Part shown: piece by piece, positions 1 to 5,116 of the stretch
Layout: every line of letters begins with the position of its first letter
How positions within the stretch are numbered: position 1 is the first letter of the stretch
Assembly: GCA_022572485.1 (NCBI GenBank)
Contig: JACZVU010000141.1
Location: 1 to 7,064 of the forward strand
Reading direction: 5' to 3'
DNA: 7,064 nucleotides
Source: Myxococcales bacterium
GTDB lineage: Bacteria > Myxococcota_A > UBA9160 > SMWR01
The notes under the pieces: model-generated
What the model was told of the DNA's origin: nothing
The model's database searches: none
What the model saw: the letters and a program-made list of their open reading frames with translations, nothing else
Translations under genes and position numbers: made by a program

Positions 1-114
1 CGGCCGCGCCCGAGCCGCACTGCGTTCGTGTCCGTTCACGGGTTCGATGCTCAGCAAGCGCTGGGGCTCTGGCCGCTGGCCGAGATCGACCTCAGCGCGC
101 GCGGTGCGCGGTAG
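1..114 (+). CDS. 3' end of an unidentified CDS (partial)
   Basis: The frame starting at base 1 is open for 37 codons and stops at TAG 112-114. It would encode the tail of a protein ending in AEIDLSARGAR. About 31 of the 37 codons end in G or C, matching the real genes here, and this frame is better in that respect than the overlapping open frame that begins at 47. The stop lies 20 bp before the Smr gene start, a normal operon spacing, so the two are probably co-transcribed. Too little is visible to name a family. The alternative is chance openness in GC-rich DNA. Confidence 0.42.
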   Translation, partial: RPRPSRTAFVSVHGFDAQQALGLWPLAEIDLSARGAR

Positions 115-134
115 ACTCGGCAGCGGAGCGCGCA

Positions 135-461
135 ATGACCGATCCCGAGAACGACGACCCGATCGACCCGGAAAGCCCCTTCCCCGACCCGATCGTGATT
201 CCAATCGAAGAATCCATCGATCTCCACCTCTTCCGGCCCAGCGAGATCGGCGACGTCGTCGAGGGCTATCTCGAAGCGGCGATCGAGAAGCGCTTCCGGG
301 AAGTTCGCCTGATTCACGGTCGCGGCCGGGGCGTCCAGCGCAATCGCGTTCAGCACCTGTTGGCCCGACACCCTGGGGTCGAGCGCTTCGCGGATGCGCC
401 AGGCGATCGGGGGGGCTGGGGGGCGACGATCGCGTGGCTGCGGTTGCTCGATGATCCGTAG
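135..461 (+). CDS. Stand-alone Smr domain protein (MutS2 C-terminal-like)
   Basis: A 108-residue protein that is almost entirely one Smr domain, the small fold found at the C-terminus of MutS2 and as free-standing proteins. The acidic, proline-rich first 25 residues (MTDPENDDPIDPESPFPDP) are a probable disordered leader. The domain then shows its three signatures: IDLHLF near residues 28-33 (the DLH motif), LIHGRGRG at 59-66 (the HGxGxG motif), and GGWGATIAWL at 93-102 (the terminal GGxGAT motif). Smr domains bind nucleic acid and several have nicking or ribonuclease activity; the substrate here is unknown. The start is supported by GGAG at 125-128, six bases before the ATG. It probably follows the partial upstream gene in an operon and converges on the phosphatase gene. 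Two G runs (409-415 and 418-423) lie in the codons for the last motif. Family assignment is firm, cellular role is not. Confidence 0.9.
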   Translation: MTDPENDDPIDPESPFPDPIVIPIEESIDLHLFRPSEIGDVVEGYLEAAIEKRFREVRLIHGRGRGVQRNRVQHLLARHPGVERFADAPGDRGGWGATIAWLRLLDDP

Positions 462-516
462 ACTTCCTGATTGATCCGCACGCCACCTATCACCCAGCAC
501 ATCGAGCTGCGTCGGC

Positions 517-1767
517 TCAGCGGACCTCGAGGCCGACGAACGTCACGTCGTCGCGGCGCGGCGCGCCGCGGCCGAAGGCGTCGAGGCTGACCTGAAGTGC
601 GCGAAGGCGTTCGGAGATCCCGCCGCTTGCCGCCGCGATGGATCGGATCATCCGATCCAACCCGAAGACCTCTCGTTGAGCGCTGAGCGTCTCGAGCACG
701 CCATCGGTGTAGAACAAGAGAGCGTCTCCAGGCGAGAGCTCCACCTGTTCTTCTTCGTATTCGGCATCCGGCAGGATCCCGATCGGAATGCCGCCACCCT
801 TTTCGAGGCAGCGAACCCCATCTTGGGAGATGACGATCGGGCCCGGGTGGCCGGCCTTCACGTAGCGAACAACGCGGGTTTCGACGTCGAGAATCCCGTA
901 GAGAAAGGTGAAGAATTGCCCAGATTGCTCGATCAGCGGAAATTCGCGATTCAGCCGGCGCGCCACTTGGGCCGGGTTCGTCACCTCGTAGCGCCCCGAA
1001 CTCTCATCGACACGTTTCAAGATTCCGCCCTGTTGATCGAACGGGGTCAGCACATGGCTCAGCGTGACGGACTGAAGGGCCGCCGATGGTCCGTGACCCG
1101 ACACATCGAGCACGTACATCCCGACCCGCCGCTCATCGAGGCGAAAGATGTTGAACATGTCCCCGCCGAGGCTCTCGCAGGCCTCGTAGCTCCACTCGAA
1201 GTCCACCCCGTGAATCATCGGCGATACTTCCGGCAGCAGAGACGACTGAACGGCCGCGGCGGCGGCGAGCCCCGACAGGAGCCGCTCGTTGGCGACGCGA
1301 AGTTCGCGCAGCTGCTCTGCAAGCCGCTCCTCGAGTTTCAGGGTTCGCTCGGCGACCTGAATCTGCGCGAGCAGTTGACCCGAATTGAAGGGTTTTTTCA
1401 AAAATGCGTCGGCGCCGGAATCCAGCGCTTCGACCATGTCCTCGGAACCCTCCCGGGAGGTGATCAAGATGACGGGAAGATAGGGGTCGCGCTGCTCTTT
1501 CTTGAGCTTCCGGCAGAGCGCAACACCATCGAGTTCCGGCATCACCCAATCCGTGATCAGCACGGAAAATTGCGACTCTCCCTGAAGGAGTTCCCAGGCC
1601 CGCATTCCATCGTTGACGCAAACCACCTCGTAGCCCCAGCCCGACAGGGCCGTTTGGAGCAGATCGCGCTGGATGGGATCGTCATCGGCGACCAATACAC
1701 GCACTTTGGGGCTTTCGGTCGATCCACCGCCGGAGCTTGAGCCGATTGCCAAAAGGCCCCTACCCAC
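517..1767 (-). CDS. Response regulator with SpoIIE/RsbU-type PP2C serine phosphatase output
   Basis: A 416-residue two-domain signalling protein. Residues 21-135 are a receiver domain: acidic pocket D28-D30, phospho-acceptor D73 in ITDWVMPELDG, T103, and K125 in FLKKPF, so it should be phosphorylated by a histidine kinase. Residues 138-180 form a charged helical linker ending in VQSSLLPE, typical of the junction before these phosphatases. Residues 185-416 are a SpoIIE-family PP2C domain with metal-ligand motifs GGDMF (D203), DVSGHG (221-226), AGHPGP, FYTDGVLE (D355) and RRDDVTF (D406/D407). All catalytic aspartates seem present. The family dephosphorylates anti-anti-sigma (STAS) proteins in RsbU/RsbV/RsbW-style switches, but no STAS or HATPase partner gene is in this window, nor a kinase. 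The start is GTG at 1767 without a clear Shine-Dalgarno; a TTG at codon 6 (AGGGG just upstream) or a GTG at codon 22 are alternatives, since the first 20 residues are not part of the fold. It is divergent from speB and convergent with the Smr gene. Confidence 0.93.
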   Translation of the reverse strand: MGRGLLAIGSSSGGGSTESPKVRVLVADDDPIQRDLLQTALSGWGYEVVCVNDGMRAWELLQGESQFSVLITDWVMPELDGVALCRKLKKEQRDPYLPVILITSREGSEDMVEALDSGADAFLKKPFNSGQLLAQIQVAERTLKLEERLAEQLRELRVANERLLSGLAAAAAVQSSLLPEVSPMIHGVDFEWSYEACESLGGDMFNIFRLDERRVGMYVLDVSGHGPSAALQSVTLSHVLTPFDQQGGILKRVDESSGRYEVTNPAQVARRLNREFPLIEQSGQFFTFLYGILDVETRVVRYVKAGHPGPIVISQDGVRCLEKGGGIPIGILPDAEYEEEQVELSPGDALLFYTDGVLETLSAQREVFGLDRMIRSIAAASGGISERLRALQVSLDAFGRGAPRRDDVTFVGLEVR

Positions 1768-1937
1768 CCAAGAGCCGCGAAATGGACGCTTTCAGCGGCC
1801 GGGCAAGCCAGCCTGGGTGAGGCTTGGTAGGATTCGCGCGCGGAATCGCGCAGCATCAGAACAGCACCCAATCTCGGAGCCCCGAAGTCCAGAAACCCCA
1901 AAATCCAGAAGCCCAGAAATCCAGAACCGGAAGCGAG
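1768..1937. promoter_or_regulatory. Divergent intergenic region with two inverted repeats
   Basis: This 170-bp gap separates the start of the minus-strand phosphatase gene from the start of speB, so it should carry promoters for both. I see no convincing -35/-10 pair. Two inverted repeats stand out: CAAGCC at 1804-1809 with GGCTTG at 1821-1826 (11-bp spacer), and GATTC at 1831-1835 with GAATC at 1843-1847 (7-bp spacer). Either could be a regulator site or an RNA hairpin. Arms of 5-6 bp are expected by chance fairly often, so this is a suggestion only. The right end holds an 8-bp tandem repeat, listed separately. Confidence 0.35.
1881..1928 (+). repeat. 8-bp tandem repeat array, about six imperfect units, before speB
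   Basis: Read in steps of eight from 1881, the sequence is six imperfect copies of a unit close to CCAGAANN. CCAGAA is exact at 1889, 1905, 1913 and 1921. The units at 1881 (CCCGAA) and 1897 (CCCAAA) are degenerate. The array ends 9 bp before the speB ATG and immediately abuts its Shine-Dalgarno region (GGAAG at 1929-1933). The unit length is not a multiple of three, and the array lies outside the well-conserved coding frame, so it is more likely leader sequence than protein. Confidence 0.7.
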
Positions 1938-1969
1938 ATGAGCGAGAACACCCAAAAGATGAGCGAGAA
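1936..1969 (+). repeat. Short direct repeat duplicating the speB start (MSE motif)
   Basis: AGATGAGCGAGAA occurs at 1936-1948 and again at 1957-1969, offset by 21 bp, which is exactly seven codons. Each copy carries an in-frame ATG, giving MSENTQK then MSEKSWG. The first copy has the better Shine-Dalgarno (GGAAG); the second is preceded only by AAAAG. The repeat makes the exact N-terminus ambiguous. Confidence 0.6.
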
Positions 1970-2927
1970 AAGCTGGGGCGACAGCGCCATCACGGAAACC
2001 GATCTGCACCGTTTTTCCGAGGACATGACCTATGCGGGCGTCACAAGCTTCATCCGGCGCCCCTACCGCAAGGATCTCGAGGGAATCGACGTCGTGATTC
2101 TCGGCGTGCCATTCGACATGGCAACAACCAATCGGCCCGGCACGCGCTTCGGCCCGCGCGGAATCCGCGCGGCGTCATCGCTGCTTTCCTACGAGAAACT
2201 CGTCTACGGCTGGGATTTTCATCCAATCACCGAGATGGCGATCGTCGATCACGGCGACCTGCCCTTCGATTTCTCGAAACCCGCCGAGGTGCCCGCGGCC
2301 ATCGAGGCCTACGCGAAAAAGATCATCGATGCGGGACCGATGCTGCTGACCCTCGGCGGCGATCACTTCATCAGCTATCCGCTCATCAAGGCCCACGTCG
2401 AGCGCCACGGCGCTCCGCTCTCGATCATCCACTTCGACGCGCACTCCGATACCTGGGAGGACGAGAACGAAGACGGGGTCAATCACGGAACGATGTTTTG
2501 GCATGCGGCGCGCGAGGGGCTGGTCGACCCCGCAACTTCGGTCCAGATCGGCCTGCGGACGGCCAACCTCGACACCATGGGGTTCAACATTCTCGACGCA
2601 CCTTGGGTCCACCGCCACGGCACGGACGCGGTGATCGCCGAAGCGCGGCGGATCATCGGTGACAAGAAGGCCTACTTGACCTTCGACATCGACTGTCTGG
2701 ATCCGAGTTACGCGCCGGGCACCGGAACGCCCTCGCCGGGCGGACTGACCACCCACCAGGCATTCGAGATCGTCCAGGGACTGTCGGGCCTGAACATCAT
2801 CGGCGCGGACCTCGTCGAGGTATCGCCGCCCTACGACGTCGCCGAGATCACGGCGCTCGCGGGTGCACAGCTCGCCACCAACTTCCTCTGCCTGTTCGCG
2901 CGAGCACCCTGGCGCACCGCGAAGTAG
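1938..2927 (+). CDS. speB: Agmatinase (ureohydrolase family)
   Basis: A 329-residue ureohydrolase, predicted to hydrolyse agmatine to putrescine and urea in the cytoplasm. All six Mn-binding residues of the family are visible: H143 in LGGDH, D167, H169 and D171 in HFDAHSD, and D250 and D252 in FDIDCLDP. GVPFD (56-60), GTRFGPRGIR (68-77), VNHGTMF (181-187) and APGTGTPSPGGLT (259-271) are also present. The HGTMF stretch and the segment SVQIGLRT closely match what I recall of E. coli SpeB (306 aa), which favours agmatinase over arginase, guanidinobutyrase or formimidoylglutamase, though related amidinohydrolases are not excluded. The ATG at 1938 is preferred because GGAAG lies just upstream at 1929-1933. 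A second in-frame ATG follows at 1959, and the frame also stays open upstream to a TTG at 1824 through a low-complexity tandem repeat. No arginine decarboxylase (speA) is nearby, so the agmatine source is not shown. The gene is divergent from the phosphatase gene and convergent with the FKBP gene. Confidence 0.93.
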   Translation: MSENTQKMSEKSWGDSAITETDLHRFSEDMTYAGVTSFIRRPYRKDLEGIDVVILGVPFDMATTNRPGTRFGPRGIRAASSLLSYEKLVYGWDFHPITEMAIVDHGDLPFDFSKPAEVPAAIEAYAKKIIDAGPMLLTLGGDHFISYPLIKAHVERHGAPLSIIHFDAHSDTWEDENEDGVNHGTMFWHAAREGLVDPATSVQIGLRTANLDTMGFNILDAPWVHRHGTDAVIAEARRIIGDKKAYLTFDIDCLDPSYAPGTGTPSPGGLTTHQAFEIVQGLSGLNIIGADLVEVSPPYDVAEITALAGAQLATNFLCLFARAPWRTAK

Positions 2928-2980
2928 CGAGAGCCCCTCCTGGCGGCTGAGTACGGATCTGTGACGCGATGCTGGCTTAC

Positions 2981-3061
2981 TGCCCGTGCAGCGAAGCCCT
3001 GTCTTATGAATCGCCTCGTGCTGGCGGGGACCCCGTGGACCGGGCCGTGCCCGTGCAGCGA
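2981..3061. repeat. 14-bp exact direct repeat flanking the FKBP stop codon
   Basis: TGCCCGTGCAGCGA occurs at 2981-2994 and 3048-3061, 67 bp apart. A shorter shared word, TGCTGGC, precedes each copy (2970-2976 and 3020-3026) at unequal distances. The left copy is in the convergent speB/FKBP gap; the right copy is inside the codons for the FKBP C-terminal tail. No rho-independent terminator with a T tract is evident in the 76-bp gap 2928-3003. Confidence 0.6.
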
Positions 3062-3546
3062 TGTCCAACGCAGCGCGGCTTGATGTCGAGCAATTCGATC
3101 TCGAATACGAGGGTGCTCTCGGGCGGGATCAAGATTTCGCCGGCTCCGCTCGATCTGCCCGCGTTGACGGCCTGCACCGCGGCCATGCCGGAATACGCGA
3201 GGTCCGCGGGAACGGTCAGCCGACGCTTGCCGCCGACCCTCATCCCTGGCAGCCCCTGCTGCCAGCCGGGAATCAGACTGTCCAGCGATGCGACGATCGG
3301 TGCATCGCGTTCATAACTCGAATCGAACTCACGGCCGTCGAGCAAGCTGCCACGATAGTGGACCGTCACGATCTCGCTCGGGCTCTGGCATTCGGGGCCA
3401 TCGCCAATCACGAGATCTTCGACTATGAGCTCTTCTACCACCGCGGGTGGCTTCAGCGCGCTCTCCGCGGGTTCATCCTGGGAACCACACCCGAACAGGG
3501 CGATCCCAACGCCGAGACCCATGGTGTGGGCACACGCTCTCAGCAT
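3004..3546 (-). CDS. FKBP-type peptidyl-prolyl cis-trans isomerase, probable lipoprotein
   Basis: A 180-residue protein predicted to catalyse proline cis-trans isomerisation of proteins in the envelope. From the chosen ATG, residues 1-20 (MLRACAHTMGLGVGIALFGC) form a short lipoprotein signal peptide with lipobox LFGC, so cleavage would leave acylated C20. The next residues (GSQ) lack the Asp+2 inner-membrane retention signal. A linker runs to about residue 40, followed by one FKBP domain to residue 157. Pocket residues expected from FKBP12 are present: Y64, F74-D75, the SLIPGW segment with W95, Y118, I140 and F148. The loop between Y118 and IPP (140-142) is about 13 residues longer than in FKBP12. 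After the usual ending ELLDI, 25 extra residues follow with two cysteines, and the 14-bp repeat lies here. The frame is open upstream to an ATG at 3609, but only the 3546 start places the signal peptide at the N-terminus. No strong Shine-Dalgarno is visible. Confidence 0.9.
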   Translation of the reverse strand: MLRACAHTMGLGVGIALFGCGSQDEPAESALKPPAVVEELIVEDLVIGDGPECQSPSEIVTVHYRGSLLDGREFDSSYERDAPIVASLDSLIPGWQQGLPGMRVGGKRRLTVPADLAYSGMAAVQAVNAGRSSGAGEILIPPESTLVFEIELLDIKPRCVGHRCTGTARSTGSPPARGDS

Positions 3547-3801
3547 CCGGTAATTCGAATGCCCCCTCGCCACGCCTCCTGCCGAGGCCAAGCGCTCACC
3601 CGAAAGCATCTGACTCCATCCGACCTTTCACGCTCCTCTCTGGCCAGACTATCTATAACTGAACGCCGAGCAGCCATCACCGCCTCCCTCGCAACCTGCA
3701 GAAGCTGGCTCTCAGGAGCCCGCCGACTCACCCCTGCCATCACGCACCGCAAAGCTCTCGAGGGCAAAGGGAGGAGAATACGAACACCCGCGAACGGCCG
3801 C
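3547..3801. other. Intergenic gap between pilZ-type gene and FKBP gene
   Basis: This 255-bp stretch separates two minus-strand genes. Open frames through it do not resemble known proteins and overlap the FKBP signal peptide in another frame, so I call no gene. A small hairpin (GGCTC 3707-3711 with GAGCC 3716-3720) has no T tract on either strand. The length suggests that the FKBP gene has its own promoter, but I cannot identify one. Confidence 0.5.
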
Positions 3802-4947
3802 TCAGCAAGCGTCCTTCGAGGATTCGAGGGAGGTCACTTCGGACATCACGATCCGCTCCGATTGGTCGGCTCGGAGATCTTCGACGGAGGGTTTCTCGCC
3901 CATCAAGGCTTCGATCTGCTCGCGAAGCTTCGGGGTGACCGAGCGGAATCGGAGCGCCACCGAGCTACCATCGTCGCGAAGCACCGTAGCCTCGAGCGCG
4001 ATCGCCTCGGCGCCAACGTTGCTGTGAAGCGCGACGCGAATCTCAGAGCCAATGGCAATGTCCGGAAGCCAGACGATGCGCATACCCTCGACGGACAGCT
4101 CCACACCCATCGCGCTGTACGATTCGACGGCATCGCGCCCAGGGGTGGTTTCGACGGGGTGCGGATACGGACTGCGCGGATAGCGGCGGCGATCGGCGGT
4201 CTTCGCGACCTCTTCCCAATCGGGAATGCCGGTTCCGTCGATGTAGAAGTTCGGCGCGCGCCTGGGAACCGCTGCAAGGGGGGTCACGCGCGTTCCGATC
4301 CGGTCGCCGCGGATGATCGCTTCGATCTGCGCACACACCTCGGATTCGAGCCCTTCTATCTGCATGACCACCACGTCCTTGCCGTCGCGTTGTGGTTCCA
4401 ATCGGATGACTTTTCCGGAAATATCGAGTTCAAGGCCGCCGAGTGATCTGGGAATCTTGACCGAAATCGGTGTATCCTCCTCGAGAGCTCGTCCGAATTC
4501 GAATCGACAACCATCGCTCGAAAGTTCGAGCAGCTTTGCGCGGTTCTTCTTGCCATCGGGGAGCTTTACTTCAATCTGGCAATCCATCGGAAGACGGCTC
4601 GCTCGGCGCCGATCGATTCCCCGGTAGAGAATTTGCTGCAACAACAGGCGGAGCGTTCCGTCGGCCGTCGTCATCTGAACGAGGTAGTGAACCCCTCGCT
4701 CCCGCAACCGAGCGCGCAGCGGGAAAAAATCCTCGTTGTGTACGCAGAGCCAGACCGGCGCATCGGGTGCCGGCATCTTCAACGCCTTGGCACCCGTGGT
4801 GATCAGCAGCTCGCGAGGCTGCGGCGGCACATCATCCGACCCACCCGACCAGCGGACACAATCGACGCCGAGCCGAGTGACGAGCGTCTGTATCCGCGCG
4901 AGCTCGTCTTCTTCGTCCAACACCAGGACCGAGGGCGCATCTCCCAT
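3802..4947 (-). CDS. Pseudo-receiver plus tandem PilZ domain protein (c-di-GMP effector candidate)
   Basis: A 381-residue soluble protein, probably a c-di-GMP-responsive adaptor. Residues 5-108 look like a CheY-type fold: SVLVLDEEDEL supplies the first strand and acidic cluster, and YLVQ (88-91) the last strand. The phospho-acceptor position reads ITTG (49-52) with no Asp, and the usual Lys-Pro is missing, so this is a degenerate receiver that should not be phosphorylated. The first PilZ domain spans about 111-212, with DRRRASR (112-118) and ELSSDG (141-146). A linker follows. The second spans about 251-350, with DRRRYPR (252-258) and ELSVEG (283-288). Both keep the RRxxxR arginines that grip c-di-GMP, but the D/NxSxxG motif has Glu first in each. 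The C-terminal 30 residues are acidic and probably disordered. The ATG at 4947 is chosen because it sits just before the first strand; the frame is open to 5004. No cyclase, phosphodiesterase or motility gene is adjacent. Confidence 0.85.
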   Translation of the reverse strand: MGDAPSVLVLDEEDELARIQTLVTRLGVDCVRWSGGSDDVPPQPRELLITTGAKALKMPAPDAPVWLCVHNEDFFPLRARLRERGVHYLVQMTTADGTLRLLLQQILYRGIDRRRASRLPMDCQIEVKLPDGKKNRAKLLELSSDGCRFEFGRALEEDTPISVKIPRSLGGLELDISGKVIRLEPQRDGKDVVVMQIEGLESEVCAQIEAIIRGDRIGTRVTPLAAVPRRAPNFYIDGTGIPDWEEVAKTADRRRYPRSPYPHPVETTPGRDAVESYSAMGVELSVEGMRIVWLPDIAIGSEIRVALHSNVGAEAIALEATVLRDDGSSVALRFRSVTPKLREQIEALMGEKPSVEDLRADQSERIVMSEVTSLESSKDAC

Positions 4948-5116
4948 GCTCGCTGTTTCGGCCGGTTCGCAGACACCCTGAAGCGGGAAGCGGAGCCCGC
5001 TCACAGCGAGCCTTCCCCGCGGGGACTAGATTTCATCCCTCGCCAAAACGCTTCGCACGCGCTGGGGGGGGTCGCCCACAATCACGGGCAGTAGCGATCG
5101 GGTGGGAACGATCGGC
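4948..5116. other. Intergenic gap with GC-rich palindromes between gcvT-like and PilZ genes
   Basis: This 169-bp gap lies between two minus-strand genes. It contains a perfect 12-bp palindrome at 5014-5025 (TCCCCGCGGGGA), a hairpin with arms AGCGGG 4982-4987 and CCCGCT 4996-5001 (8-nt loop), and a run of eight G at 5064-5071. None of the hairpins is followed by a T tract on the minus strand, so I do not call a rho-independent terminator. They may act in transcription termination, mRNA stability or as a regulator site for the PilZ gene. Confidence 0.4.

Noticed and set aside
504..518. Hairpin GAGCTG/CGGCTC (one G-U pair) in the convergent Smr/phosphatase gap, as a bidirectional terminator
   Set aside because: The stem is only 6 bp with a 3-nt loop, overlaps the phosphatase stop codon and has no T tract on either strand.
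676..1740. 354-codon plus-strand frame antisense to the phosphatase
   Set aside because: It is a mirror of the well-supported receiver-SpoIIE gene and resembles no known protein.
2175..3068. 297-codon minus-strand frame antisense to speB
   Set aside because: speB has all six metal ligands on the plus strand. The antisense translation is Arg/Asp/Val-rich shadow sequence.
3707..3720. Small hairpin downstream of the PilZ gene as its terminator
   Set aside because: It has a 5-bp stem with no following T tract and lies about 80 bp past the stop.
3540..3767. 75-codon minus-strand frame between the PilZ and FKBP genes
   Set aside because: It has no family resemblance, no good ribosome-binding site, and it overlaps the FKBP signal peptide out of frame.
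3061..4446. 461-codon plus-strand open frame antisense to the FKBP and PilZ genes
   Set aside because: It has no recognisable motifs and overlaps two genes with clear family signatures. Long antisense frames are expected in GC-rich DNA.
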